A stretch of 64,000 bases of DNA from Dipteris shenzhenensis. Lineage: Eukaryota > Polypodiophyta > Polypodiopsida > Gleicheniales. Below, one piece after another: positions 23,413-35,513 of the stretch. The notes beneath the pieces were generated by a model. That model had not been told where the DNA came from, made no database searches, and saw only the letters and a list, made by a program, of their open reading frames with translations. Position 1 is the first letter of the stretch. Each line of letters begins with the position of its first letter. The DNA is taken from assembly GCA_047967505.1 (NCBI GenBank), contig CM106538.1, one strand, 5' to 3'. The translations under genes were made by a program, and so were the position numbers.

Positions 23413-24439
23413 ATATTCTTCTTATGCCTCTACAAAGGAGAAAGCCTCTTGCATAGTGGATCTATTGAGGTAGATTTGTAAGGGCTTTTCTTTATATGTT
23501 ACCGTGCCATACTTATCTTTCTCCAAACTCTGTGCTTTTATATGATATTATGAATTGGCAAATGTATTCTGTCATAGCAAGTGTTGGTAAGAAGGATCTT
23601 AGCTTCTAAAAAAGACTACCTATCCCTTTGACTGCAAGAAGTTGTAAGCATTGGGTGACATGGCGAATGTTGAGACTCATGGCCATACAAGCTGTATTGT
23701 TCCATTTGTTGCTAGCTCTTTGTTGGTCTGATCATCAAGGTGTTCTACACCTACATCTTGCATAGTCAATTGCTCTGCCTCAATTTCTCCTGCCTCTAGG
23801 ATCCTTTGGTTTTGTGACATATCTTTTTGGTGTGTTGCATTTATTTGCTCAGCAGTATCATCGTCTAGAACCACTAGCTATGGTCGTTTTGGTGCTGACC
23901 TCTAGGTCGGTGATTATGAACCATGTGCTTCTTTAGGTTGGTGATTTGAAGAGGGCTATTGAGGTTGAGGCTTGGGCCGTTTGGCATGGTGTCACTTTGT
24001 CAATGGTGTTGTAGGCCTTTTCCCCATTTTATTGGATTATCTTCATCCTTGCATTGCACACTTGAATTAGGTCCCAGTTTGACAGTGCCAATATAGTGCC
24101 ATGTGCTAAGAGTGCCTGTTTCTTTTGTGAGTGACTAATGCATTTTACTCTTTTTGTGATGAGGGTTTCGTGTATGTGGATCAAAACAAGTATCTCTTGG
24201 GGCTTTTATTTGTGCAATTTATTCATGGTGCTCGAAACGTGTGGGTGTGCTAGTGAGGTGGGCATTCCTCCTATATGCTTAATTTGCTAAGGGAATCATA
24301 GGGCAGCTAGGACTCAGTGATCACCTCTGAGCCCTAGGTTGAAATCGATTGAAACTACCTATATGTGCGAAGGTGTACATATGCTAGTGAGTGCTCGTGA
24401 TACAATCTAGTCCCAACTTCATTATTGTTGGGGATGGCT
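23413..24439 (-). other. Gypsy relic, linker between integrase remnant and extra ORF
   Basis: No intact ORF longer than about 65 codons. A minus-strand frame at 23874-23677 is acidic and Gln-rich, and may be the upstream portion of the 231-codon ORF in another frame. Near 24370 the sequence still resembles the DNA just downstream of the integrase of the large gypsy element (about 56340-56400), so the two elements share this flank. Confidence 0.4.
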
Positions 24440-24953
24440 TGCATGTTGATGTAGTAGTGCTTCAGTCAGTGGCTCCCATTTATTGTTGTTGTGAATGGGA
24501 CTCCATCCAGTGTTTCTAGCAGCACAGCTCTGATGGGATTCATTTTTTTGACTCTATAAGGTCCTTGACCTAGAAATTATAGCTTGCCTTTATGGACTTT
24601 GGTATTGTATAATAAAACCAGGTCACCTTCCTTGATGTCTTTGTCTTTGAGGTTTCTATTAAACCATGCCTTCTTCATTTTTTTGTTGTCATGGCATGGT
24701 AGGCAATTAATCTGGTCTCTGTATGCTTCTCTAATTGGTAGAGTTTTTCTTTCAATGATGCATGATCTCCCATATGTTCTTGTACTGCTATAAGTAGATT
24801 GGGTATTACAAATTCCAGTGGGACCACAACTTCGAGACCGTACACCAATTAAAAAGGTGTATTTCCTGTATTGACCTTGAGTGTGGTTTGGTATGCCCAT
24901 AAGGCTGCATTTAGTTTCCCTTCCCAATCAGAACGCTTTGGTTCTACTACCTT
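24440..24953 (-). pseudogene. Gypsy integrase C-terminal relic
   Basis: Minus-strand frames match the C-terminus of the large gypsy polyprotein (56393-56930). Landmarks are AWFNRNLKDKDIKEGDLVLLYNTKVHKGKL at about 24680-24577 (only part quoted elsewhere in this record) and upstream fragments of the SEAL/YGLE-type region. Multiple frameshifts. Similarity to the large element stops abruptly at about 24953 (ctactaccttg), where a protease-type relic begins, so the core of pol is missing. Confidence 0.7.
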
Positions 24954-24959
24954 GTCTCC

Positions 24960-25595
24960 CCCATTTGATGAGATTTTATGATATGTCATAACGACACCCC
25001 ACATACCTCAGCCAATGAAGGTATGTTCTAACTTTCCTTAACCCCTGATCTTCTGTGGGGGCTCTCAAAACATTTATCATATTAAGGGGTACCATGATGC
25101 CTGGCCCTTAGGATCAGGAGCCAACATCTTTGGTTCCCATCTTTTTAACCACGTATGTGGTTTCCAAGACATGCATCCAATTTTTGGAGAACTTAGGCTC
25201 TGGCAGCGGAGTGTACCAGTGCTCATCCCGATCCCCACCTTTATCTTCTTCATTATAGGCTTGGAACACATTCACCATGGTGGTTCTTTGAGTTGTATTT
25301 GACTCAGCCTCAAACATATTTCCAATCATCATAGGGTGTGCCTTCCAAGTGTGTAGGTTGATCCTCATAATTTGCTCATCCTTGTGTAGACTAATCTGAT
25401 TAGAGACCAATCATCCTATAGTGTGCATGAAGGGTCTACATAGGATAACATCGTAGCCATCTGGTTGCTCATGGAAATCCATCACCACAAACCAAACTCT
25501 GTAGGTGAGACCAAAGGTTTTGATCTTTATATCCCTTATAACCCCCACTAGCTAGGCTATCGCACCATCGGCTAATTTCACAATGGGAACATACC
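24960..25595 (-). pseudogene. Gypsy aspartic protease-region relic
   Basis: Read from 25595 downwards, broken frames give VKLADGA, IKTFGLTYRVWFVVMDF and YDVILCRPFM, which parallel the protease C-terminal part of plant gypsy elements (the large element here has FSLQFTILDL and YQILLGRPWL). The following frame (25410-25114) carries a Glu/Asp-rich linker. Position directly before an integrase tail means RT, RNase H and most of integrase were deleted, or two different elements abut. Confidence 0.5.
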
Positions 25596-25599
25596 ACTC

Positions 25600-25795
25600 C
25601 CTAGAGGACCTCCAGTCCAACCTATTAGGCCCACCAACCCGACTCAAGTCACAATGCAAATGCCTAGTAATCCATGGAACCTTGCATTAGGACCACCAAT
25701 GTATGGGACAAGGCCCACCATTCCACCACCTCCTACTGTATCACAAATGGTCCTTATGGACGAAGCTATGAGAATCCCAGTGCGCTTTCTTGACA
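25600..25795 (+). pseudogene. Gypsy gag fragment (copy 3)
   Basis: About 190 bp similar to 20050-20270 and to 42650-42760: proline-rich gag linker ending with gaygargcwatgagaatccyagtgc. It is cut at about 25795 by LINE-like sequence on the other strand. Confidence 0.6.
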
Positions 25796-26420
25796 TAGGA
25801 GGAGAAGATAAGGCCCAATAACCTCCTAGAATGTTTTATAAAATTCAATAGGCAATCCATCCTCTCTAAGGGTTTTCCCACCATCCATGGCAGAAACAAC
25901 CTCTTTAAGTTCTTACAGGGAGAGACGTCTCTCCAAAATGAACATATCATAACTCTACACAGTGTCCTCTCCCATAGGATGGTAGAAATCTCTAGCCCTC
26001 CGCACCTCCTGTACAATAGTAGAGGAAGGTAGAGATTGGAAATTTCTATGTATAATATTGACGTTTTGTTCCTTATTGGTAGCTAATATGTTGTCATCCC
26101 TCTTAAGTAGAGGGACTTCTTCATTAGCCCTCTTTCTTCTTATGAGCTTGAAGGTTTCCTTGGTTGAACTCTCCAGTTTGCCTGCCCACCAATATTTGAA
26201 ATACACCTTAGTGTCATTTAGTATTTTGGTCATTTTTTTCTTTTGTAAGACTTGTAGCCTATGCAAGAGAGTCTTCTTGTCTATATAACACCTCTAATTC
26301 CTTTATATTATCGTGTATTTTATCCATACTTTGAGCTTTGATTTTTGCCTTGTTCTTATTGGCCTTCTTAAGAATATTCTGATGATTTCCAACCAATTCT
26401 CTCACTGTTCTCTCTCTTCC
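25796..26420 (-). pseudogene. LINE reverse transcriptase 5' fragment
   Basis: Minus-strand frames read VYFKYWWAGKLESSTKE, KRANEEVPLLKRDDN and VNIIHRNFQSL. These correspond to the segment between endonuclease and RT in plant LINEs (family pattern W-GD-NT-FFH then a short variable loop then F..LF). A broken RT start follows (25990-25760). It belongs to a different LINE copy from that at 1-2640. Confidence 0.5.
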
Positions 26421-26429
26421 AAAATGTTT

Positions 26430-26711
26430 CAACTCCTACATGTACTCAAAAAATGCATAGTTGTCTTGTGATTGCCACTCTCCCTTTCTCCCATCCCCCT
26501 CACTCATGCTCTCTTCTCCCTTCTCTCCCCCTCTCCCCTCTCTTTCCCCTTCTTTGTGGAATCATTTGCACACAATACAGTAGATGCTTGGTTGACATAA
26601 GCAGGATGTTTGTGCATATGGAGCTCCCAAAAGGAGTTGTTTGAGAGTAGAGGCTTCGATGGCATCCCTCAAGATACCCACGACATGTGATCACCTCTGG
26701 AGACCACATTT
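26430..26711 (+). repeat. Probable 3' end of a gypsy 5' LTR
   Basis: CT-rich DNA (26465-26555) followed by gtggaatcatttgcacacaa and a segment ending gaccaca just before the primer-binding-site-like motif at 26712. The left boundary is not identifiable. Confidence 0.35.
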
Positions 26712-26731
26712 TTGGCACCGTTGCCAGGGAG
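26712..26731 (+). other. Athila/Tat-type gypsy primer-binding site
   Basis: tggcaccgttgccagggag differs by two bases from the TGGCGCCGTTGCCGGGGA signature that follows the 5' LTR of Athila-type plant gypsy elements. It marks the start of the internal region of the + strand host element that I believe underlies the 26.7-54 kb nest. Confidence 0.65.
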
Positions 26732-27500
26732 TTTGAGGTATGCTTCCATAATGCACAAGATTTCTATCGATATCTACCCATTGCACAATGCTTTTAGCTT
26801 ATCTAGAGGTCTTGTTAGTGGAGTGTAGGCTCATTTATATGGAGATAAGTGTGGTTTTGGTGTAGGAGAATTAGAAACTGCTATTTCCAATCGTAGAGTG
26901 TTTTTTGCTCATTTGAGCTTGTTTTTTGTTGCCACAATGTAGGAGTAGGTAGTAGGGATGATTTCTAAGGTGTTAATGGAGTTACATTTCACTTGCAAAG
27001 ACCAAAAAATGAGTTTGAAATTTGAATTTGTACAAGTTTGCACGAGAGTCTGTTCTCAACCACCATCTTCAAAAGTCCTCATTTTGACACTTTCAAGTGG
27101 TTGTTTTTTATGATTTTTTGTTTGAAGTAGGTAGAATAGGTAGTGTAGTTTCTATTTGTGCTCTCAGACCTTGAACAAAACTTCGAAATCTCCAAAGAGC
27201 ATAAAAAATAGTTAGCGATTGAGTCATCCCGCTGCTATAACTTTAAAGCAGTGACTCACGCAATCGCTGCTGCTATATAACATAGCAAGATTGACACATG
27301 GACTGACAGTTGGCCACCTACCCCCACCCAGTTCACCTAACTCAATGTGGAAATTAATGAACTCATAGCTATCACGTCAGAGGTTAGCCCTTGCTTTAAG
27401 GCTAGCATAGCGATTGAGGACTTGTTGCTTTATTGGTGATGCAATGACTCATAACCAATTGCTTTATTTAGTCACTGCTATATCACCCGTTGCTTCATTT
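26732..27500 (+). other. Leader of the host gypsy element, with degenerate array
   Basis: Non-coding. From about 27205 it contains repeated variants of gcagtgactca, caatcgctgctgctatata and ttagtcactgctatatcacc, related to the array at 18940-19275. It is interrupted at 27500 by Copia-A and resumes at 33019. Confidence 0.5.
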
Positions 27501-27843
27501 TGTGAAGATAGTGGGAGACAAGGAAGGAGTCTCACTTGTGGCTTTCTCACATACACAATGGGGGAATACACACACAGGTGGAGGCTGAAAACAGTTTTTC
27601 TCTTCTTAGTTGTGAAAAGCCAAAAGAACTCTAGTACAAAGAAAATAGAAGAACCCTATATGTGGGTCTCAAACCAAACTCAACTAACTAAGGTGGCATA
27701 CTAACTGAGCCACGAACTAGATAGCTGTGGTCTAGCTATTATTCATGGGCGGTGTACCAACCGCATCTGCAGCTAACAAGTCGGTGACATAAATACACAA
27801 CGGTCACCCTGGCATATCACGAGTGGAGCTCGATATCTCAACA
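27501..27843 (-). repeat. Copia-A 3' LTR
   Basis: 343 bp starting tgtgaagatag and ending tctcaaca as written on the + strand. Pairs with 32665-33018. The copies differ by scattered substitutions and an indel of about 11 bp (gagtagataag is present only in the right copy). Confidence 0.95.
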
Positions 27844-27860
27844 CTCCCCCTCGAGCTCAA
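27844..27860 (-). other. Copia-A polypurine tract
   Basis: ctccccctcgagctc on the + strand, which is gagctcgagggggag in element orientation, directly abutting the 3' LTR. Expected primer for plus-strand DNA synthesis. Confidence 0.75.
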
Positions 27861-30800
27861 TCCCAATTCTTGCACAGCAAGCAGGTCTCTAAACTTGCGC
27901 AGCTTCTCTGTGCCCAATGCCTTCGTGAATATGTTAGCGACCTGATCCTCTCTGCTGACATAAACTAGATCAATAAGACCTAGTAAAACCTTCTCTCGCA
28001 CATAGTGATAATGCACCTCAATGTGCTTTGTCCTAGCATGATAGACTGGGTTGTTTGCCAAGTGTATACTGATCATGTTGTCATAATAAATGACAACTGG
28101 CCCATCTATAGATTGATGCATATCATAAAGCAGCTTATGCAACCAAACTACCTCACATGCAGCCATTGCTGCACCCCTGTACTTTTAGCGTCTGTGCTCG
28201 ACAAGGCAACTGTAGGCTGTTTCTTGCTGCTCCAAGTGACTGCAGCACTCCCAAAAGAGAACACATATCCACTGGTAGATCGTCTATCAGAAGTACTACC
28301 AACCCAATCAGCATCAGTTATCCATGCAACTGTATTTGAACCCCAGCCTCATAAAATAGTCCATACTGCAATGTGGACTTCACATACCTGAGTATGCGTC
28401 TAGCCACATCCAAATGCGGTTTCCTTGGAGCCTGCATAAACTGACTTACCAATAATCCAATAGCACAGCTTAAATCTGGCCTGGTAATAGTCATATAAAT
28501 CAAACTTCCTACTATGCGTCTGTACATAGTAGGGTCTTCCAGAAGCTCACCTGCATCTATGCTCAGCTTCACATTCTGCTCCAAAGGAATTGAAATAGGC
28601 TTACAGCCTGTCATCCCATATTTGGACAGCATGTTCAATCCATACTGCCTCTGCAAGAGCTGTATCCCACTTGGTGATCTAATCACCTCAATGCCCAAGA
28701 AATAACGTAGCTCTCCCAAATCCTTCATCTCAAACTTATACTTCAATAACATTTTCACATGAAGGATATCTTCATCACTATCACCTGTGATGATCAAATC
28801 ATCAACATAAATGACAAGTAGCATAATCCCTTTCTCTATTTTTCTCACATAGAGTGAGAAATCTACCTTGGAAATCTAAAAGCCAATAGTGACAAGATAC
28901 TGTCCTATCTTGTCAGACCATGCTCTAGGTGCTTACTTCAAGCCATACAAGGCTTTCTTCAACCTACAAACAAACTCAAGATGAATAGCATGAACATAAC
29001 CTACTGGCTGCTCCATAAAGACCTCTTCTTGCAAATCACCATGTAAGAAGGCATTCTTTACATCCATCTGATGTAAAGACCATCCCTTTGATGTAGCCAA
29101 AGCAATGACTGCTCTTACAGTTGCCATCCTTGCAACTGGACTGAATGTTTCTTCATAATCAATGCCATATGTCTGTGCATACCCCTTGACAACTAATCTT
29201 GCCTTGTATCTATTCACAGAACCATCTGCATTGTGCTTGATCTTATAAACCCACTTACAGCCAATTGCATTCTTGTTTTTAGGCAAAGGCACCAATTCCC
29301 ATGTAGCATTTGCTTCCAAGGCATCCATTTCTTCATCCATGGCTTTCTCCCAATTTTCATTTCCCATGGCTTGCTCAAAAGAAGTGGGCTCCTGGTTCCT
29401 GTATCACTTTGACCATATAGGCATAGTGAATGGCTGTAAATCCATCATATTTCAGCCTATCCACAGGATACCTAGACCTGCGCAAAATAGGCTCACTTCG
29501 AGGTGTTCTCAAAACATCCCTGGTCTTCCTTACTCCAGGTGTAACAACAAAAGGAATACCCGACTCATCATCAATGCTCTGTTCTGAGCCACTAGATTCA
29601 CCATCCACATAAGAGTGACCTACATTCACATCAAACATGGGCTGATCTACCTTCTCTTTTCCTTTTTGTGATACCTGTGTACCACTATCTGCATTGCTTT
29701 GAGGAGATTCTCTTGATCTCAATCTGCCTGTCCATGGCAAAGTATGTGGAGAACTGCTAGAGGACACTGTAGGTCCATTGATATTTTATGATTGCTGCTG
29801 TGAATTCTGTGCAGCATTACCATTTTGTGCATCTATATCAATCATCACATTTACTGGTTTATACTAGCTGCTCATCTCATCAAAAACAACATCTCTGCTC
29901 ACTGTAAACTTATGAGAAGAAGGGTTATAGCATCTATACCCTTTCTGCTACAGAGAATAACCAATAAAGATGCACTTCTCAACTTTTGGATCCAACTTGG
30001 ACATCAACTTGTTTGGCACATGAACATAGGTAATGCAACCAAAAATTTTCAAATGAGAAATGTTTGGTTTCCTACCAGTATACATCTCCTCTAGCGTCAT
30101 GCCATGTATTGCTGCAGTGGGAGTCCTGTTCATTATGTAAACTGCTGTAGCAACTGCTTCAGTACAATAATAATTTGGTAGATCTTTTTCATTTAGCATG
30201 GCTCGAGATACCTCTCCAATATACTTGTTTTTCCTTTTTGCAAGTCCATTTTGCTGTGGGGTATGACTGCATCAATATTGCTACTTTATGACATGCTCCT
30301 GTAGGAACCTTGCAAACTCATTTGAGAGGTACTCTCCCCCTCCATCTGACCTTAGGCATTTTATTTGCAGGCCTGTTTCTTAGCTTTAAAAGCTTTGAAG
30401 TGCCCAAACACTTCACTTTTCTTTTTCATAAAATACACCCAAACTTTTCTACAAGTCATCAATAAAAGTGACAAAATAGTGACAGCCTCCAATAGATGCA
30501 GCTTTAGTAGTCCACACATCAGAGTGGATTAATTCCAATGGCTTTTTACTCTCTTGAACATGCCTAGGAAATGGTTTCCTTGCCTGTTTTCCAAATTGAC
30601 AGGCTTCACAAACCTTATGCATTTCTGCAACCTTGAATTTAGGCAATCCTGCAACAATGCTTTGGGCTTGCATTGATTTAAGTCACTGTATATTAACATG
30701 ACCAATGCATTTATGCCAGATAACAATATCTGCAACTACACCGGTCCCATGTGCAAAAATTGCTGCACTCAATTTAGGCATGTCCGCATCCAATGTAAAC

Positions 30801-32151
30801 ATCCTGCCCTTCTTCTTCCCTTTTGCTATCAAGCGACCATTATTTTTCATATCCTCAACAAAGCATCCATGACGATTAAATCTTACCTGCAAGCCCTGCT
30901 CAACCATTTGACCAACAGAAACCAGATTCTTGGTGATGTTCGGGACATGAAATACATCAGACAGGTATTTCTTTTTCCCATCCTGCATAGACAAAGGAAT
31001 TCTACAAATCTGCACAATAGGATGTGGAGTATCATCACCAGTCTCCACAAATCCTAGTTTTTCCATTTTCCTTACATCCTGCATCCATTCTGCATGACCT
31101 GTCATGTGGTTTGATGCACCTGAGTCAACATATCACACATCATTTCGTTCTTCTACACTTGTCATAGAATTGGTCATGTGCTGCACCATAAATAGATGCT
31201 CATTTCTGTCATCACCCTGTCTACTAGAAGATGCATAATTACCTTGCTGCAATTTTCCATTCATAATGTCATTCTGCTTTTTGTAGCAGTCCTTAGCCAT
31301 ATGACCCATTTTACCACAGTAGTAGCATTCAACATTGTTGTTTGCATTTTGGCCTCTCTGCCATCCACCACGGCCTCTTTGGCTCCCCCTGCCTCTAGAG
31401 TTACCACGTCCTCCTCCATAGGACTGGTTTTCTTGAGTTTGCTGCATATTCTAATTTCTACCACGGCCTGCAGATCGGCCTCCTCTACCTCTGCCTCTAC
31501 CTCTTCCAGCATTTGAGTAGAAAACAGTTTCTTTTGAAGTTCCTCCTGAAGAAGATGCACCCCCATTTCTCTGCTCTTCAGAAATTAGAAGAGCAAACAA
31601 CTCTTCAAAATCAAGAAATTTTTCACGGACGGCAATGGATGTCCAGAACTGTGCATAATCCTTTCCTAAACCATTCAAGGTCACAGAAACTAGATCATCA
31701 TCTTCCATTGGCGACCCAATGGAAGCAAGTGCATCTGCAATTTTCTTCACCTTCATGTGGTAGTCATTTATGCTCAAATTTTCTCTCTGCACATTGTGCA
31801 ACTCCTGTTTGAGCTTCATTTTCCTGGCTTGTGTATTTGTGCTGTACATTTTTGCCAAAGTATCCCATGCCTCCTTTGGCATACTTGCATCCTGAATATG
31901 CACAATCATAGAATCCGAAATGCTGATAGATAGCTAGTACATAAATTTTCTAGCTCTCTCATGCCATCCTTTAAATGCCTGCATTTCCTATTGATTGGGA
32001 ACATTAGGAAGAACTGGTTCTTCTTCATTTCCTATAATGAACTCCCAATAGCCTTTTCCCATAAGGAAATTTGTCATTCTAAACTTCCATGCTTGGAAGT
32101 TGTTCTTATCAAGCTTTTCTGTGACAATCTGTCAAAGAGAATTAGACGCCA
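27845..32151 (-). pseudogene. Copia-A gag-pol polyprotein, broken
   Basis: Gag starts with ATG at 32151 and has a UBN2-like capsid (NFQAWKFRM, LNGLGKDYAQFW), then Arg/Gly-rich repeats and a CCHC zinc knuckle CYYCGKMGHMAKDC (about 31335-31290). Pol follows: GAG-pre-integrase (WHKCIGH; CEACQFGKQ), integrase core (HSDVW, FVTFIDD), RT with an intact YVDD at 28798-28809 and [12 protein letters not shown], and RNase H with TKHIEVHYHYVREK and DQVANIFTKAL. In-frame stops occur at least at the sixth gag codon, twice more in gag and before the zinc knuckle (31448-31450). Frameshifts break integrase. Non-functional. Confidence 0.9.
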
Positions 32152-32651
32152 TTACATAACACTGCAAAATATTCTATCACTGCGAAAAACACAGCTTTTG
32201 CCTCACACGAGCAGATCTGCAAAACTGACGAAAGTGGTATTTGACCACATAGTCACTTCCTAGTGGCAATTTTGCATCAATAGGCAACAAGCATGATTAT
32301 GCAACTTCCAATATCTTTGCACATAGGCATACAATGCAATTTCTATGGCAACTTTTCACCGACCAGCCGAGCAGTGGCCGCACAACAAAAACAAGGCCTT
32401 TTTTTGAGTGCCTGCGAAGAACTTCCGCCTTCAAAACGGGCCCCGAAATGGCCTCAAATCAAAAAAATAAAGTTACTGCCCTCTCACCACACCGCGAAGG
32501 GCATCTCAATCTGAGACAGTGCACTCTTGCACTTCTGGCTATGCTACCTGCAGAGATTTGCTCCCAAACTCGAAATAGGAAAGCAACACTGGTCCTCTTA
32601 CCAGGACACTGCGAACTTGGCTGGCTTTCTTGAGCTCCTTACCACGAACAA

Positions 32652-32664
32652 GGCTCTAATACCA
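32652..32664 (-). other. Copia-A primer-binding site
   Basis: ggctctaatacca, reverse complement tggtattagagcc. It differs by one base from the tRNA-iMet site TGGTATCAGAGCC and directly abuts the 5' LTR. Confidence 0.85.
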
Positions 32665-33018
32665 TGTGAAGATAGTGGGAGAGAGGGAAGGAGTCTCACT
32701 TATAGCTTTCTCACATACACAATGGGGGAATACACACACAGGTGGAGGCTGAAAACAGTTTTCCTCTTCTTAGTTGTGAAAAGCCAAAAGAACTCTAGTA
32801 CAAAGAAAATAGAAGAACCCTATATGTGGGTCTCAAACCAAACTCAACTAACTAAGGTGGCATACTAATTGAGCCACGAACTAGAGTAGATAAGGATAGC
32901 TGTCATCCAGCTATTATTCGTGGGCAGTGTACCAACCGCATCTGCAGCTAACAAGTCGGTGACATAAATACACAACGGTCACCTTGGCATATCATGAGTG
33001 GAGCTCGATATCTCAACA
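32665..33018 (-). repeat. Copia-A 5' LTR
   Basis: 354 bp, partner of 27501-27843, followed by the CATTT target duplication. Confidence 0.95.
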
Positions 33019-33383
33019 CATTTAGTCACTGCTTTATCACCTGCTGCTTTATTCAATCTCGTTTCTATATCACCCATTGATTTATTCAATCATCATCGCA
33101 TTGCTATATTGTTAGCACAATGATTGAGAATGCAATGACTTCCTGAGTTGTTGCTTTAAGGTTTACACAATGATTGATGCATTAAGTTTCGAGAAGACAC
33201 ATGCACCCAAGGTCTAGGAGGGTGAGAGGAGCTGGCGGCTGTTGCATTAAGGTTCAAAATTGATTCTTACTAGGTAGCTAGGTGGAGTAGGTGACACATG
33301 CACCTAAGGTCTAGGAGGGTGAGAGGAGTGGAATTTGAACTGGAGGATAGCACTTCTAATAACATACTAACCAGTCCAACTAG
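33019..33383 (+). other. Host gypsy leader, second segment
   Basis: Continues the array broken at 27500 (agtcactgctttatcacctg, atcatcgcattgctatat). It also holds a 36-bp direct duplication of acacatgcaccyaaggtcta..gggtgagaggag at about 33196-33231 and 33293-33329. Ends at the ACTAG target site of Copia-B. Confidence 0.6.
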
Positions 33384-33417
33384 TGAGAGTGCTCTCAACG
33401 GAAGCAAGAACGGAAGA

Positions 33418-33466
<49 letters not shown>

Positions 33467-33582
33467 CCACACAAGTTTTGGTGGGTGCAGAACCACCCTA
33501 ATCTTCTTTTTCATTCATTTATATATGTGTTTGAGTATTGTACATAACCGAGGTAAAGGCATAGTGACCTTTAACCCCCACA
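33384..33582 (-). repeat. Copia-B 3' LTR with (GA)n
   Basis: 199 bp, tgagagt...ccccaca on the + strand, with a GA microsatellite at about 33420-33463. The adjacent acctcccacttaaagg is the polypurine tract read on the opposite strand. Confidence 0.93.
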
Positions 33583-33635
33583 ACCTCCCACTTAAAGGAC
33601 AATGTGCCTTTAAGGGAGAACAACCAGTGAGCATA

Positions 33636-34780
33636 CTATCCAATGCCCATCAATACACGACAATACTCAAACCGCTGACTAGGTAGACTCTTAGTCAGCA
33701 TATCTGCAGGGTTATCATCTGTATGAACCTTGACAAGCTCTATGCGCTTGTCCTCAAGTACCTCCCTGATGAAATGGTACCTGACCTCAATGTGTTTGGT
33801 CTTTGCATGAAAGACCGGATTCCGTGCTAGCTGAATAGCACTCATGGAATCACTATGCAATGTCGGTACACCTATATGAATCCCCAAATCTCCCACTAGC
33901 CGATCAAGCCATATAGCCTCCTTGCAACCCTCTATGGCTACAACATACTCAGCCTCTGTGGTAGAAAAAGCAATGCACTTCTGTGCACGAGACATCCACG
34001 ACACTGCACCACCTGCAAAGGTGAACACATAACCAGAAGTGGATCTCCTACTATCCACATGCCCTGCATAGTCTGAATCTGTGTACCCAAGTACACACAT
34101 GTCTCCTTTACCAAAGCAAATGCACATCTCCTTGGTACCCTTCATGTACATCATGATGCACTTAACTGCCTCCCAATGCCTCTTTCCTGGATTAGCCATA
34201 TACCGGCTAACAACTCCCACTGCAAATGCAATGTCTGGTCTAGTAGCTATCATAGCATACATAAGACTCCCAAATGCTGATGCATAAGGAACCTTGGCCA
34301 TCATGGCCCTTTCCTCATTTGATTTGGGACTATCTGTATGACTCAGTTTCACATATGGAGGCAATGGAGTACTCACTACCTTCCCCCACTCCATATTGAA
34401 ACGCTGCAATACTTTTGTAACATACTCTTTTTGTGAAAGCCAAAGGAGTTTCCTACTCCGATCATACCAAGAATATGACCTGCAAGTCCCAAATCCTTCA
34501 TATCAAAGGCCTCATGCAACTTGGCCTTTAATGCATCTAGCTCATAAGTATTCTTGCTAGCCCATAGCATATCATCCACATATAGTGCCAGGATTATCAG
34601 GCTACTATCCTTAGCCCTTTTAGTGTAGAGGCATTGATCAATTTCACTCCTAAAACCCTGGGACCGAATGAAAGCATCAAACTTTTGATACCATTCTCTA
34701 GGTGCTTGCTTGAGACCATAAAGACTCTTCTTCAGCTTGCAAACTAAATGCTCTTTGCCCTTTCTAGTCCAAGCATGCAT
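33636..34780 (-). pseudogene. Copia-B RT C-terminus and RNase H
   Basis: RT frame 34780-34376 has KKSLYGLKQAPREWYQKF and the catalytic YVDD at 34571-34582. A frameshift near 34400 separates it from the RNase H frame 34409-33636 (257 codons), with GYTDSDYAG, STTEAEYV, TKHIEVRYHFIRE and NPADMLTKSL. The RNase H part is fully open to its natural end close to the LTR. Confidence 0.88.
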
Positions 34781-35400
34781 CTAAGTGTGGTCATCTTCAC
34801 AACCGAAGAGAATATCTTATCAAAGTCCACACCCTTCTCTTGCTTGAACACTTTAGCAACCAAACAGGCCTTGTACCTAGGCACATCATCACCTGTGACC
34901 TTCATTTTGTAGACCCATTTACATGGCAATGCTTTCTTTACATGTGGCAAAGAAACCAAGTCCCAAGTCTTATTATTCATAAGTGAACTCATCTCTGATT
35001 GCATAGCATACTCCCACATGCATTGATCCTCACGCATCATAGCCTCTCTGTAGCAAGAAGGCTCCCTGCAATCAGTAAGCATCACATAGTCTACCCCTGG
35101 AACAAACCTATCAGGTGGTCTAGACACTCTAGATGATCTTCTCAAAGGCATTTTAGCTTGCTGTCCCACCTGCATATCAGCCACATTTGGCTCATCATTT
35201 CCACCAATAGATGATCCATCATCTACCCTTGATTGTATACCTGTGGGAGTACTTGTTGGTACCATTTCTTGCACATTTGGTGCATGGACAGCTTGCTGTC
35301 TATCAACATATGTAGGTGGATTCACATCCTGGAAAGTGATTCTCCTCATTTCCACATCCCTCATGGGTGACTTATGCATCTTTTTCTCATTTAAGACCAC
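34744..35400 (-). pseudogene. Copia-B integrase tail and RT N-terminus
   Basis: 218-codon frame: variable integrase/RT linker with RRSSRVSRPPDRFVP, then the RT start (WEYAMQSEMSSLMNNKTWDL, CKWVYKMK, YKACLVAK, KIFSSVVKMTTLR). It ends at a frameshift or stop before the RT core, which continues in the next frame. Confidence 0.85.
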
Positions 35401-35513
35401 ATCATGGCTGCGTATGATCTTCTTTGCTTATGGATCCCAGAGACGATAGCCCATCTCTCGCTTTCACCATAACCTAGAAAGATGCATTTCCTAGACTTAG
35501 GATCTAGCTTCTT

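Larger units (their letters stand above)
27501..33018 (-). mobile_element. Copia-A: complete but inactive Ty1/copia retrotransposon
   Basis: A 5518-bp element with two LTRs (27501-27843 and 32665-33018), TG...CA ends and the target duplication CATTT on both sides (27496-27500 and 33019-33023). The primer-binding site lies next to the right LTR and the polypurine tract next to the left LTR, so transcription runs on the minus strand. Domain order gag, protease region, integrase, RT, RNase H is that of Pseudoviridae/copia. Stops and shifts break every ORF. Confidence 0.95.
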
